This document shows, piece by piece, positions 25,520 to 35,288 of a stretch of DNA of 64,000 nucleotides. Source of the DNA: Sulfuriferula multivorans (GTDB lineage Bacteria > Pseudomonadota > Gammaproteobacteria > Burkholderiales > Sulfuriferulaceae); contig NZ_BGOW01000017.1 of NCBI RefSeq assembly GCF_003851125.1, positions 1 to 64,000 of the forward strand. The letters are read 5' to 3'. A model generated the notes under the pieces. The model did not search any database, had not been told where the DNA came from, and saw nothing but the letters and a program-made list of their open reading frames with translations. Positions within the stretch are counted from its first letter, which is position 1, and every line of letters starts with the position of its first letter. The translations under genes were made by a program, and so were the position numbers.

Positions 25520-27871
25520 TCAAAAAAACTTGTCGAGGCTGAAGTAAACCGCACGGCGCGGGCCGTATTGCGGGGCACCCACGCCGATGCCGCTGCCGTC
25601 GCGGATCTGGTAGCTTTGGTCGAACAGGTTGAGGATGCTCACGCGGCCTTCGAATTTGCCCAGTTGCGCCACGTTGAAGGTATGCGCGGCAGCAACGTTG
25701 ACCTGGACATACGCGGGCAAATGCCCGGTGTTGGCAAAGCCGTTGCGCAGGCCGCTGCCATAGATCGCATCGGCGCTGTAGGTGGTGTCGCGCCAGCGAT
25801 ACGCGGTGCCGAGCGAGGCGGTGATGCGCTGGTCGTGATCCAGATGCACCCAGTTGTTGGCGATGTAGGCCAGTTCAGCCGCATCGAAATTGTACTGCGC
25901 CGAGTTGATACCGCGCCCCATTGCAGTGGAGTGGGCGAGATTGAGGTAAGCCGAGAAATTATCCTTGCGGTAATTGGCAGTCAGCTCCGCGCCGTATATC
26001 TTGCCCTGGCTGTAATTGAACGGCGTATACAGCAGCGCCGAGCCGAACTGGCCTTCGTCCAGCATGTTTTTCACCGTTTTGTAATAGCTGTCCAGCCCCA
26101 GCGTGAGGTGCGGCGTGAGCTGGTGGCTGAGGCCGATGTCGAAGTAGTCGGATGATTCCGATTTGACCGGGTCATTCTGCGTGCCTGGCGGCGCATTGGT
26201 GGTGCCCTGGAAGCTCGCCACGGTCTGCCCGCTGATCAGCTCGTTGGGCGGCGGCGTGAAGTAGCGCGCATAGCCTGCATGCAAGGTGGTCTGCGGGTCG
26301 ATCTGATACACCGCGCCGAGACGCGGGCTCAACTGGTGGCCGGTGACGTAAGCGTCCACCTGATCAAAACGCGCGCCGTAGTTGATGGTGAGCTTGTTGG
26401 TAGCCTTCCATTCGTCCTGAGCATAGACGCCGTACAGATTGGCGGTTTTGCTGTTGTTGGCGGTAAAGCCGATCGGCGTGGTGCTGGTCTGGTTACCCGC
26501 ACTGTCGGCCGGAAAGGTGAGCACATCATTGTTGTTATTGAGATGTTCCTGGCTGATGAATACACCGGTGCGCAAGGTGTGCCGGGGGTTCAGATGATAG
26601 CTGCCGTCGGCTTGCAGCCCGTTGGCCTGGCTGGTGCGCAGCACGCGCGAGGCAACCCCGGTATAGAGGAGATCGCCCGTGGCATCCGGCTCGAACAATA
26701 CCTTGGAATAACGGCTGAACGCCGCAAGCTGGTAATCGAATTGATCGCCCAGCGTGCCTTGCAGCGCAAGAATGCCGTAGCGCGTGGTTTCGCGCTGGCG
26801 CTCGTCGAGGTTGGCGGACTGGTAACTGGTGACGCCATTCAGCGTGTAATTCGGCGTCTGGCCGGGCACGTTGGGAATCTGGAACTTGTTGTCGGAACTG
26901 CCCAGAATCAGGCTCAGTTTTGCGCTGTCGCTGAGCAGGTAGGAAAAGTAGCCGAAGCCCTTGTTCTGGTGCGTGGTGTCGTGGATGGCGCTGGTCGAGG
27001 CGGTGGGGTTTTCAATGCCGAGATCGTTTTTTAGGGCGGAGGCATTGAGGTAGTAATTCAGCTTGCCATTGTGTCCGCTCACTTCGCCCGACAGCTCGCG
27101 CGTGTTGTGGCTGCCCACGGTCACGCCGATGCGTCCGTCGTTATCAAACTCGCCGCTTTTGGTATGGATATCCACCACGCCCGCAGTGCGGTCGCCATAT
27201 TGCGCCGGCAGCGCACCGGTGAGCAGATTGATGCTCTCGGCAAAGCGCGTATCCAGCGACTGGCCAAAGCCGGTGATGGCCTCCGGCACGATGATGTCGT
27301 TGATGCGGTACTGCACGTTGCCGTGGTCGCCGCGGATATGCAGCTGGCCGTAGGAATCCTGCGCCACGCCGGGCGCCTGCAACAGCACCTGGTTGAGCGG
27401 CGTGCTGGCGCCTTGCGGCAGCGCGGCCACATCCTTGGCGCTGATGCGGTAATTGCTGCTGCCGGTATCCACTGCGATGCCGTTGCGCGGACGCTCCCGT
27501 TTGCGCGCCGTCACCTTGACTTCCAGCGCCTGCGTGCTGGCCAGGGTAATGGTGCTGGCTTTGCCCGCATCGGCGTTCAGCGTGACGATGTCGGTGCCGG
27601 TCTGGAAATTGGCCTTGTCCACCACCACCGCATAAATGCCGGGTGCCAGCCGGGAGAAACTGAAATGGCCTTGCGCGTCGCTTTGCGTGACGCCCTGGGT
27701 TTTGCCGTCGGGTGATTGCAGCTTGATCGAGGCTGCAGCGACGGCATGCCCCAGCGTGTCGTTGACCCGGCCTTCGATCTGTCCGGGTTGAATGGCAGCC
27801 GCGCGCGCCGGTGCGATGACCGCAAATGCGAGCGCAAACGCCGCGCCCATGCGGGATAAACGAATATTCAT
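25520..27871 (-). CDS. TonB-dependent outer-membrane receptor
   Basis: A 783-residue receptor with a signal peptide (ALAFAVIAPARAAA), an N-terminal carboxypeptidase-regulatory-like domain (about 30-120), and a plug with the STPLNQVLLQAPGVAQD and IRGDHGNVQYRIND boxes. A 22-stranded barrel ends in a terminal aromatic (FSLDKFF). It imports an unknown ligand; no heme, siderophore or cobalamin gene is adjacent. The start at 27871 opens the signal peptide. With the tonB-exbD-exbB set downstream, it looks like a dedicated uptake system. Confidence 0.9.
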   Translation of the reverse strand: MNIRLSRMGAAFALAFAVIAPARAAAIQPGQIEGRVNDTLGHAVAAASIKLQSPDGKTQGVTQSDAQGHFSFSRLAPGIYAVVVDKANFQTGTDIVTLNADAGKASTITLASTQALEVKVTARKRERPRNGIAVDTGSSNYRISAKDVAALPQGASTPLNQVLLQAPGVAQDSYGQLHIRGDHGNVQYRINDIIVPEAITGFGQSLDTRFAESINLLTGALPAQYGDRTAGVVDIHTKSGEFDNDGRIGVTVGSHNTRELSGEVSGHNGKLNYYLNASALKNDLGIENPTASTSAIHDTTHQNKGFGYFSYLLSDSAKLSLILGSSDNKFQIPNVPGQTPNYTLNGVTSYQSANLDERQRETTRYGILALQGTLGDQFDYQLAAFSRYSKVLFEPDATGDLLYTGVASRVLRTSQANGLQADGSYHLNPRHTLRTGVFISQEHLNNNNDVLTFPADSAGNQTSTTPIGFTANNSKTANLYGVYAQDEWKATNKLTINYGARFDQVDAYVTGHQLSPRLGAVYQIDPQTTLHAGYARYFTPPPNELISGQTVASFQGTTNAPPGTQNDPVKSESSDYFDIGLSHQLTPHLTLGLDSYYKTVKNMLDEGQFGSALLYTPFNYSQGKIYGAELTANYRKDNFSAYLNLAHSTAMGRGINSAQYNFDAAELAYIANNWVHLDHDQRITASLGTAYRWRDTTYSADAIYGSGLRNGFANTGHLPAYVQVNVAAAHTFNVAQLGKFEGRVSILNLFDQSYQIRDGSGIGVGAPQYGPRRAVYFSLDKFF

Positions 27872-27944
27872 AAGCCAGACTCCAGTAAGCAAAATGCCAC
27901 ACGCGCACGCTGCCAGGCGCGCGCGTTACATAAAAAACAGTGGA

Positions 27945-28259
27945 TCAGGCTAATGGAGGGGCGTGAGAAGGGGGACGGACGTGGCGACGCAGAACAGGAT
28001 AAACAACACGTACTGGATGCGCCGCAATCCAGTAGGCAAGGATAAGCGCCACCATCGGCAGCACAGCCGCAATCGCGGGTGTACCACCCGAGAAATGGGT
28101 AGCAAGATTACATGCAGGGCAGTTATCCTGCTGGGTGCTCAGGTCATGATGATGCTGAGTCAGCGCGACAAGCTGCAGGCTGAGTAGCACAGCCAGAAAA
28201 AAATTCAGTACGCTGCGCAGGCGTAACCTGGTGGGTTTTAGCTTGCTAGTGGATTGCAT
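27945..28259 (-). CDS. Small membrane protein with His and CxxC motifs (possibly DUF2946-like)
   Basis: A 104-residue protein with a first hydrophobic segment (VLNFFLAVLLSLQLVAL), then a short periplasmic stretch TQHHHDLSTQQDNCPACNLATHF, a second membrane segment and a basic C-terminus rich in Pro and His. The His triplet and CPAC pair suggest metal binding, and the pattern resembles DUF2946, which often sits near TonB-dependent copper receptors. The family assignment is tentative. It is the first gene of the receptor/tonB cluster, 73 nt upstream of the receptor. Confidence 0.55.
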   Translation of the reverse strand: MQSTSKLKPTRLRLRSVLNFFLAVLLSLQLVALTQHHHDLSTQQDNCPACNLATHFSGGTPAIAAVLPMVALILAYWIAAHPVRVVYPVLRRHVRPPSHAPPLA

Positions 28260-28470
28260 GGGCTAACTATAAAGGGGCGCCGGGTCCGGATCAAATACAA
28301 TTTTTACTGAAGGTGCAATGCACTCAACAGACCGGATGCGTTTCGACAAGTTCAGCACTCGCCAAAAAATTTCGGCGTTGCATAAAACAGATGGTCATGG
28401 ATAAACGGCTACAATACTGACAGAAACAGCGTCCAGAAATCGAATCTTTCAGCAGAAATCGGAGTTGACC

Positions 28471-29841
28471 ATGCAGGCATCCTTTGCACTTCTGGAAAAG
28501 TACAGCAAGCCCGGCCCACGCTATACCTCCTATCCTACCGCGCCCTACTTCAGCACCACCTTCAGCGAGGCCGACTGGCGCGCCGAGTTGGCGCGCTCCC
28601 AGGCCAGCGGACGCGATCTCTCGCTTTACGTGCATATCCCGTTCTGCGACAGCCTGTGCTACTACTGCGGCTGCAACATGGTGGCGACGCAGGATTACAC
28701 CAAAGCGACGACCTATCTTGACGTGCTGTTCGACGAAATCGAACGCAGCGCCAAGGCAGCCGGCGGCGGACGCGTGGTACGCCAGATCCACTGGGGCGGC
28801 GGCACGCCCACCTACCTCAAGCCCGCCGATATCCTGCGCCTGTCGCAGCATCTGCGCAGCCATTTCCAGGTGGACGATGACGCAGAGGCCGGGTGTGAAG
28901 TCGATCCGCGCGAGCTCTCCCGCGAGCACGTACAGGCGCTCAAGCAGGCGGGCTTCAATCGCATCAGCCTCGGGGTGCAGGACCTCGACGAGCGCGTGCA
29001 GCGCGCGGTGAACCGGCTGCAACCGCTGGCGCTGATCCAGCAGGTGTATGGCTGGATGCGCAGCGAGGGTTTTAACAGCATCAACATGGATTTGATGGTG
29101 GGATTGCCGCACCAGACCGTGGCCAGCTTCAACGCCACGCTGGATGAAATCCTCGCGCTGTCCCCCGACCGGCTGGCGGTATTCGGTTATGCGCATGTGC
29201 CCTGGCTCAAAAAACACCAGAAGCTCATTCAGGAGCCGGATCTGCCTGATTTCGCCACCCGTATCAGCCTGCAGGAGTTGATCCAGTGCCGTCTGTCCGA
29301 GGCGGGTTATGTTTATATCGGCATGGATCATTTTGCCAGGCACGACGATGAACTGGTGCGCGCCCAACAGCAGAAAACGCTATGGCGCAACTTTCAGGGC
29401 TACACCACGCACCGCGACTGCGACATCCTGGCCTTCGGCGCCTCGGCCATCAGCCAGACCGACGAAGTTTACGCGCAAAATTTCAAGCGGCTGGCGGACT
29501 ATCACGCCAGCGTGGCGCAAGGCAGCCTGCCCATCGAGCGCGGCCTGCGCATCAGCCAGGACGACAAAATCCGCCGCGATGCCATCACCCGCATCATGTG
29601 CGACCTGGAGCTGGACAAGGCGGCATTCGCCCACGCATGGGGGCTGGATTTCGACACCTACTTTGCGCAGAGCCTGACAGAACTGGAGGCATTGTGCGCC
29701 GACGGGCTGGTCGAGCTCACCCCGGAAAAGGTACGCGTGACCGAAGCCGGGCGAATTTTTCTGCGCAATATCGCCATGACGTTCGACGCTTACCTGCAAC
29801 AGACCGAAGGTGCCGCACCGCGCTATTCACGTACCGTGTAG
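28471..29841 (+). CDS. hemN: Oxygen-independent coproporphyrinogen III dehydrogenase
   Basis: Radical SAM enzyme that converts coproporphyrinogen III to protoporphyrinogen IX without oxygen. The 456-residue protein has the cluster motif C59-x3-C63-x2-C66 with an extra Cys at 68 (HIPFCDSLCYYCGC), the GGGTPTYL loop, and the N-terminal GPRYTSYPTAP that marks true HemN. The ATG at 28471 has GGAG 7 nt upstream. It is divergent from the receptor operon. No FNR box was recognised upstream. Confidence 0.93.
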   Translation: MQASFALLEKYSKPGPRYTSYPTAPYFSTTFSEADWRAELARSQASGRDLSLYVHIPFCDSLCYYCGCNMVATQDYTKATTYLDVLFDEIERSAKAAGGGRVVRQIHWGGGTPTYLKPADILRLSQHLRSHFQVDDDAEAGCEVDPRELSREHVQALKQAGFNRISLGVQDLDERVQRAVNRLQPLALIQQVYGWMRSEGFNSINMDLMVGLPHQTVASFNATLDEILALSPDRLAVFGYAHVPWLKKHQKLIQEPDLPDFATRISLQELIQCRLSEAGYVYIGMDHFARHDDELVRAQQQKTLWRNFQGYTTHRDCDILAFGASAISQTDEVYAQNFKRLADYHASVAQGSLPIERGLRISQDDKIRRDAITRIMCDLELDKAAFAHAWGLDFDTYFAQSLTELEALCADGLVELTPEKVRVTEAGRIFLRNIAMTFDAYLQQTEGAAPRYSRTV

Positions 29842-30017
29842 GCGCCAGCTTGGCGTATCAACTTCGAAAAAACCGCTGCGAACGCAGAAGGCCGGCGTTA
29901 GCGCGGGTTTTCAGGCGAAAGTTTTCTCGTGGATAAGTCTGGATAAACCACCGCTACGTACACAGGGTCAGCAGACGAATTCTTCGTCCGTCTGGCACAG
30001 GCAAGGAAAAACTGAAC

Positions 30018-30845
30018 ATGCTATCCATGAATGTAGGTCCGTTCGCATTATCGGGCAATGTACTGCTGTTGCTGGCAGCCGGGCTGGTGGCGGCTGGCGT
30101 AGGCCACCTGGTTGGGCGGCGCCAGCAAACAGGGATCGTCAATACCTTGAGCGACATGCTGATCGCCGGGGTGATCGTGGCGCGCATCGCCTTTGTCGCC
30201 CTCTGGTTCGACACTTATCGCAGCAGCCCCTGGTCGATGCTCGATATCCGCGACGGCGGGTTCACACCCTGGGCCGGGATGGCGGCGGCGCTGCTGGTGG
30301 CGATCTGGCGCGGCTGGCGTCAGCCGGCACTGCGCAAACCGCTGCTGCTGGGGCTGACGGCAGGCGCGCTGGTGTGGGGCGCGCTGTTCGGTGCACTCCG
30401 CACGACTGAACGGCCGGCTCTGCCCAAGCTGGCGTTGACGACGCTTGCCGGTGCGCCGACCAGCCTTGCTGCGCTGGCCGACGGCAAACCCATGGTCGTC
30501 AACCTGTGGGCGAGCTGGTGCCCGCCATGCCGACGTGAAATGCCGGTGCTCGCCGCTACGCAACAACGCGAAACCGGGGTCCGTTTCGTGTTCGTCAATC
30601 AGGGCGAGGATGGGGCGACGGCGCAGCGCTACCTCAGCGCGGGTCAACTCAATCTCGCCAATGTGCTGCTCGATCCGGGCGCGGCGCTCGGTCGCGAAGT
30701 CGGCTCGGGCGCGTTGCCAACCACCCTGTTCTATGACGCCAATGGACGGCTGGTCGATAACCACCTGGGTGAGCTGTCCGCTGCTTCGCTGGCAAGCAAA
30801 TTGGAACCGTTGCGCACGTCCGCCAGTGCTTCGGGCAAAGATTGA
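30018..30845 (+). CDS. TlpA-type thiol-disulfide protein with multi-pass membrane N-terminus
   Basis: A 275-residue protein. Residues 1-125 have about four hydrophobic segments resembling part of a prolipoprotein diacylglyceryl transferase fold. Residues 135-270 are a periplasmic thioredoxin domain with WASWCPPC (C168, C171) and the cis-proline in GSGALPTT. TlpA/ResA-type proteins reduce periplasmic disulfides, for example in cytochrome c or copper-protein maturation. Its thioredoxin part is a close paralog of the next gene, 6 nt downstream. Confidence 0.82.
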   Translation: MLSMNVGPFALSGNVLLLLAAGLVAAGVGHLVGRRQQTGIVNTLSDMLIAGVIVARIAFVALWFDTYRSSPWSMLDIRDGGFTPWAGMAAALLVAIWRGWRQPALRKPLLLGLTAGALVWGALFGALRTTERPALPKLALTTLAGAPTSLAALADGKPMVVNLWASWCPPCRREMPVLAATQQRETGVRFVFVNQGEDGATAQRYLSAGQLNLANVLLDPGAALGREVGSGALPTTLFYDANGRLVDNHLGELSAASLASKLEPLRTSASASGKD

Positions 30846-30851
30846 GACCTG

Positions 30852-31418
30852 ATGATCAAAAATCCCCTGGCGTCTATTGCGGCAATACCGGGCGCGATGC
30901 GCCGAGTCTGGCACGGTTTGTCGACACGTAAACGGACCATTCTGGCGTTGGTGTTATTGGTGCTGGCATGGCAAGGGATACTGGGCGCTCTGCGCCTGAT
31001 GGATAACTCGGCGCTGTCTGAAATGCAGGCGACGATGCTGTCTGGCGAATCGACAAACCTTGCCGCGCTGGCCGACGGCAAACCCATGGTCGTCAATCTT
31101 TGGGCAAGCTGGTGCCCGCCGTGCCGGCACGAAATGCCGATGCTCGCCGCCGCGCAACAACGCGAAACCGGGGTGCGCTTTGTCTTTGCCAATCAGGGCG
31201 AAAACGCGACAACCGTCCAGCGTTATCTGTCCGCCGGCCAGCTTGATCTGACTAATGTCATGCTTGATCGAGACACCCGGCTGGGTACTGTGGCCGGCTC
31301 GATGGTGTTACCCATCACACTGTTCTACGACGCTAGCGGACGGCTGATCGATACCCATCTGGGTGAGCTATCGGCGGCTGCACTGGCGAGCAAATTAAAC
31401 CTGTTGCGTGCGCACTGA
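30852..31418 (+). CDS. TlpA-type thiol-disulfide protein (tandem paralog)
   Basis: A 188-residue protein with a single membrane anchor at about 27-47 and a thioredoxin domain with WASWCPPC (C88, C91) and cis-proline in GSMVLPIT. From LAALADGKPMVVNLWASWCPPC onward it matches the preceding protein at most positions, and at DNA level long stretches are near-identical. So one gene arose from the other, or both keep converting. The N-termini are unrelated. Confidence 0.85.
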   Translation: MIKNPLASIAAIPGAMRRVWHGLSTRKRTILALVLLVLAWQGILGALRLMDNSALSEMQATMLSGESTNLAALADGKPMVVNLWASWCPPCRHEMPMLAAAQQRETGVRFVFANQGENATTVQRYLSAGQLDLTNVMLDRDTRLGTVAGSMVLPITLFYDASGRLIDTHLGELSAAALASKLNLLRAH

Positions 31419-31527
31419 ATTTCACCAGCAATGGCGTGCTCGATGGACTGTTTTGGCGGAATTCAATAACCCCGCTTTGCGTCGCACCTTGCGCACGATG
31501 ATCTCCTGATTATGGATGGCGCTTAAC

Positions 31528-31632
31528 TTTTGCCTTTTGCCTTTTGCCTTTTGCCTTTTGCCTTTTGCCTTTTGCCTTTTGCCTTTTGCCTTTTACCTTT
31601 TGCCTTTTGCCTTTTGCCTTTTGCCTTTTGCC
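31528..31632. repeat. Heptanucleotide tandem repeat (TTTTGCC)15
   Basis: Fifteen uninterrupted 7-bp units; unit 10 (31591-31597) reads TTTTACC. A partial unit follows. It lies between the second TlpA gene and the convergent TRAP solute-binding protein gene. The copy number is likely variable. The surrounding 31419-31667 holds no gene I can support. Confidence 0.97.
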
Positions 31633-31667
31633 TTCAGCGCCCTTAGGTCGGCAGCGGCGTAATTGCC

Positions 31668-32756
31668 TTACTTCATGTAATAGAGAAAATTCTCATACGG
31701 CGCTTCGGCCACCTTGAACCACTGGATTTCGCTGTCGCGGAATTTTTTCCATTCGCTGTAGATGGTCCTGAACGCCGGGTTCCTGGCTGATTCCTCGTCG
31801 TAGAGTGCAAACGCCGCAGCACGCGCGGCGAGCATGACATCCTTGGGGAAAGCGTGCAGCTTGACGCCGTTCTGCACCAGACGCATCAGGGCGGGAGCGT
31901 TGACGGTATCGTAGCGCGCCAGCATGGCCATGTTGGCTTCCACCGCAGCGACTTCAAACGCTTGCCGATACTGTTCGGGCAGCGCATTCCATTTTTGCAG
32001 GTTGACCATGAACGACAGTTGCGGACCGCCTTCCCACCAGCCCGGATAGTAGTAATTTTTCGCGATTTTGTAGAAGCCAAGTTTTTCGTCGTCGTAAGGC
32101 CCCACCCACTCGGCGGCGTCGAGCGCGCCGCGTTCCAGCGCCGGGTAGATGTCGGCGCCGGCCAGCGTCTGCGGCACGGCGCCGAGCCGCGCCATGATCT
32201 TGCCGCCGAGCCCGGGGATACGCATTTTCAGCCCCTTGAGGTCAGCCAGCGACCTGATCTCGTGGCGGAACCAGCCGCCCATCTGGGTGCCGGTATTGCC
32301 GCCGGGAAACTGGATGATATTGTAGCCTTTGAAGAAATCGCGCATCAGCGCAATACCGCCGCCGGAATACATCCAGGCGTTTTGCTGGCGCGCGGTGAGG
32401 CCGAACGGCAACGCGCAGTCGAAAGCGAACGCCATGTTTTTGCCCACATAGTAGTAGCTCGCCGAATGGCCGCATTCCACCGTGCCGTTCTGCACCGCAT
32501 CCAGCACTTGCAGGCCGGGCACCAGTTCACCGCCGGCGAATACGCGAATCTCGAATTTGCCGTTGGTGAGTGCGGATACGCGCCTGGACAACAGTTCTGC
32601 TGCGCCGTAAATGGTATCCAGGCTCTTGGGAAAACTGGACGCCATGCGCCATTTTATGACGGGCGAATCGGCCGCCTGTGCCGGTAGCGCAGCAAGCGCC
32701 GCACCGCTAGCCAGACCCATTCCCCCTGCACCCTTCAGAAAATCGCGTCGTTTCAT
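31668..32756 (-). CDS. TRAP transporter solute-binding protein (DctP/TakP-type)
   Basis: A 362-residue periplasmic binding protein with a twin-arginine signal ([20 protein letters not shown]) and the DctP-family fold ([23 protein letters not shown] and [36 protein letters not shown]). The stretch [18 protein letters not shown] resembles TakP-type proteins for 2-oxo acids. No DctQ or DctM membrane genes are adjacent, so it is an orphan that must work with a distant permease or act otherwise. The start at 32756 has GGGAGG upstream. Confidence 0.9.
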   Translation of the reverse strand: MKRRDFLKGAGGMGLASGAALAALPAQAADSPVIKWRMASSFPKSLDTIYGAAELLSRRVSALTNGKFEIRVFAGGELVPGLQVLDAVQNGTVECGHSASYYYVGKNMAFAFDCALPFGLTARQQNAWMYSGGGIALMRDFFKGYNIIQFPGGNTGTQMGGWFRHEIRSLADLKGLKMRIPGLGGKIMARLGAVPQTLAGADIYPALERGALDAAEWVGPYDDEKLGFYKIAKNYYYPGWWEGGPQLSFMVNLQKWNALPEQYRQAFEVAAVEANMAMLARYDTVNAPALMRLVQNGVKLHAFPKDVMLAARAAAFALYDEESARNPAFRTIYSEWKKFRDSEIQWFKVAEAPYENFLYYMK

Positions 32757-32816
32757 TGTTATCCTCCCGTGTTTAGCGGGTAAAATTATAAAGACCAAAC
32801 TCCCGACCCTTCGAAC

Positions 32817-34502
32817 ATGTCCGAACCAGCCGAAAAAATCCCCGCGACCAATTTCATCCGCAACATTATTGCCGACGACATCGCCAGCGACAAATGGGGC
32901 GGCCGCGTTGCCACGCGTTTTCCGCCGGAGCCGAACGGCTATCTGCATTATGGCCACGCCAAATCCATCTGCCTGAATTTCGGCCTGGCACGCGATTACA
33001 ACGGCGTGTGCCACCTGCGCTTCGACGACACCAATCCGGAAAAAGAAGAGCAGGAGTATGTGGACTCCATTCTCGATGCAGTGCGCTGGCTGGGTTTCGA
33101 CTGGGGCGAGCATCAATATTTCGCCTCGGATTATTTCGCCAAACTCTACACTTTTGCCGAATACCTGATCGAGCAGGGTCTGGCCTATGTGGACAGCCTG
33201 AGCGCCGAAGAAATGCGCGCGCTACGCGGCAGCCACGTCGAGCCGGGCGAGAACAGCCCCTACCGCGACCGTAGCGTGGCAGAAAACCTCGACCTGTTCC
33301 GGCGCATGAAAGCAGGCGAATTCGCCGACGGCGCGCATGTGCTGCGTGCAAAAATCGACATGGCCTCGCCCAATTTCAATTTACGCGATCCGGTGATCTA
33401 CCGCATCCGCCACGCCGAGCATCACCGCACCGGCAACGAATGGTGCATCTATCCGCTGTACGATTACACCCACTGCGTATCCGACGCGCTCGAGCATATC
33501 ACCCACTCCATCTGCACACTGGAATTCGAGGACCATCGCCCGCTGTACGACTGGGTGCTCGACCAGTTGCAGCCGCTGATCGGCTGGCACCCGCAGCAGA
33601 TCGAATTCTCGCGTCTCAACCTCACTTATGTGGTGCTGTCCAAGCGCAAGCTGATCGACCTGGTGGAAGGCGGTTATGTCGATGGCTGGGACGACCCGCG
33701 CATGCCAACGCTGGTGGGTGCGCGCCGACGCGGCTTTACCGCTGCGGGTTTCCGCCTGTTCACCGACCGCATCGGCGTGTCCAAGGCGGATTCGTGGATC
33801 GACATGAGCGTGCTGGAAGACTGCATGCGCGAGGATTTGAATATCGCCGCCGAACGCCGCATCGCGGTGCTCAATCCACTCAAGCTGGTGATCGATAATT
33901 ACCCGGAAGGACAGAGCGAAGACTGCTTCGCGCCCAACCACCCGCTCAAACCCGAGCTCGGCAAGCGGGCCGTGCCGCTGTCGCGCGAACTGTGGATCGA
34001 GCGCGAGGACTTCATGGAGACGCCGTCCAAGGGCTATTTCCGCCTGTTCCCCGGTAACCGGGTGCGGCTGCGCTACGGCTACGTGGTCGAATGTACCGGC
34101 TGCGACAAGGACGCCGACGGCCACATCACCGCAGTGCACTGCACCTATCTGCCCGATACCAAATCCGGCACGCCGGGCTCGGACAGCGTCAAGGTCAAGG
34201 GCAATATCCACTGGGTCTCCGTCGCCCACGCCTACCAGGCCGAAGTGCGTCTGTACGACCGCCTGTTCGCCGCCGCCAATCCCGGTGCCGGGGACCGGGA
34301 TTACCGGCTCGACCTCAATCCGGATTCCAAGACGGTGATCAGCGCCTGCCTGGAACCGTCACTCAGGGACGCGTCAGCAGAGGACAGCTTTCAGTTCGAG
34401 CGCCACGGTTATTTCGTCGCCGACCGCGTGGACAGCCAGCCGGGTAAACCGGTGTTCAACCGCACGGTGACGCTGAAGGATTCGTGGGGGAAACAGGGGT
34501 AG
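32817..34502 (+). CDS. glnS: Glutaminyl-tRNA synthetase
   Basis: Charges tRNA-Gln. The 561-residue class I synthetase has the HIGH-type motif [17 protein letters not shown] near residue 38 and the KMSKS-equivalent VVLSKRKL near 270. The two C-terminal beta-barrels for anticodon recognition end the protein. The presence of GlnRS is typical of gamma- and betaproteobacteria. It is divergent from the TRAP gene with 60 nt between the starts. Confidence 0.96.
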   Translation: MSEPAEKIPATNFIRNIIADDIASDKWGGRVATRFPPEPNGYLHYGHAKSICLNFGLARDYNGVCHLRFDDTNPEKEEQEYVDSILDAVRWLGFDWGEHQYFASDYFAKLYTFAEYLIEQGLAYVDSLSAEEMRALRGSHVEPGENSPYRDRSVAENLDLFRRMKAGEFADGAHVLRAKIDMASPNFNLRDPVIYRIRHAEHHRTGNEWCIYPLYDYTHCVSDALEHITHSICTLEFEDHRPLYDWVLDQLQPLIGWHPQQIEFSRLNLTYVVLSKRKLIDLVEGGYVDGWDDPRMPTLVGARRRGFTAAGFRLFTDRIGVSKADSWIDMSVLEDCMREDLNIAAERRIAVLNPLKLVIDNYPEGQSEDCFAPNHPLKPELGKRAVPLSRELWIEREDFMETPSKGYFRLFPGNRVRLRYGYVVECTGCDKDADGHITAVHCTYLPDTKSGTPGSDSVKVKGNIHWVSVAHAYQAEVRLYDRLFAAANPGAGDRDYRLDLNPDSKTVISACLEPSLRDASAEDSFQFERHGYFVADRVDSQPGKPVFNRTVTLKDSWGKQG

Positions 34503-34585
34503 GTGGCATTGTTCTGGGTTTGACCCGATCACACCTTAGCGCGTCTTCCATATACGTAGAGTTAGACCCCTGCGGGTGCAGAAGA

Positions 34586-35035
34586 CTATGACTGCACTTC
34601 ATTTGGACTTTCATTGAGCGACCAATTGTTCTCGAATACGGACAACGGGAGTTTGTTTAGTTTCGACCAAGATATATCTCGAAACCATGCATCCTTTCGA
34701 TTTGGGCCTGGTACATTTGCGCAAGCTTTGGCTACCGCATAAGGCACAACCCATGAACGGACAACGCCAGTTTTTGGTTTGAAGATAAGGACGATCCAAT
34801 CGCAGTTTTTTCGGTCGTCAAAGCTAAACCATCGACTTGTTTTCCAGCCCTCGCTTTCACTTCTGGTCTTCACACTTACTCGCACAAGGCCACCGGTTTC
34901 GACTGCAAGGTCGTAAGCCTCCCAGTTATCTGGCATTTTTGCAGCGTACTTGCCGGCGAAGCTGAATTGACTGAGAGCGTAGTGCTCACCTGCATCGCCG
35001 AGGAGCTTGGAGGACGGGCGTACTTTTGGCGTCAT
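34586..35035 (-). CDS. PD-(D/E)xK nuclease-like protein
   Basis: A 149-residue protein with the pattern KLLGDAGEHYALSQF, then AYDLAVETGGLVRVSVKTRS, then DWIVLIFKP. Glu17, Asp41 and the VSVK lysine fit the E...D-x(n)-xVK core of group-I-intron-associated and DUF4365-like nuclease folds. It may be a restriction-type or solitary nuclease; no partner methylase is seen. Its promoter region is only 23 nt from the edge of an IS/MITE remnant. It is in an accessory stretch. Confidence 0.6.
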   Translation of the reverse strand: MTPKVRPSSKLLGDAGEHYALSQFSFAGKYAAKMPDNWEAYDLAVETGGLVRVSVKTRSESEGWKTSRWFSFDDRKNCDWIVLIFKPKTGVVRSWVVPYAVAKACANVPGPNRKDAWFRDISWSKLNKLPLSVFENNWSLNESPNEVQS

Positions 35036-35057
35036 AGAGAAAAGAGTTCTAACGAGG

Positions 35058-35209
35058 CTGTAGAAAAACTACTTGAGGGGTCAGGCAAACCGGTTTTCGG
35101 GGGTCACTTGATCCTTCCCCAGTCCACGATCGTTGAATACAGCGCATTTTGAGAGGTCGATTTTTATTCATTGTTGGTCCGATTTTTCGTCAGAGGGTTT
35201 TTCTACAGC
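35058..35209. mobile_element. IS remnant or MITE with 13-bp terminal inverted repeats
   Basis: GCTGTAGAAAAAC at 35058-35070 recurs as its exact reverse complement at 35197-35209, enclosing 126 nt without a transposase. No target duplication is seen next to it. The ends look like those of an insertion sequence, but I cannot name the family. Confidence 0.6.
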
Positions 35210-35288
35210 GTCAACGTATAGCTAATCGGCGCTGCGCCAGCTTTATCGTGCAGCGCCCAGTAAATGAAGCGAGCCATGTTAGGAGTGT

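Noticed and set aside
25302-25523. His/Arg/Glu-rich 73-codon frame
   Set aside because: It is the translation of the CACAGAG palindromic repeat; such peptides are a known annotation artefact.
28260-28470. FNR box upstream of hemN
   Set aside because: No TTGAT-N4-ATCAA-like site could be found in the 210-nt gap.
31528-31632. Possible CRISPR array in the heptamer region
   Set aside because: The units are 7 bp with no spacers; it is a simple tandem repeat and no cas gene is near.
34967-35152. 61-codon plus-strand frame across the nuclease start and the MITE
   Set aside because: It runs through a mobile element end, has no ribosome binding site and no family features.
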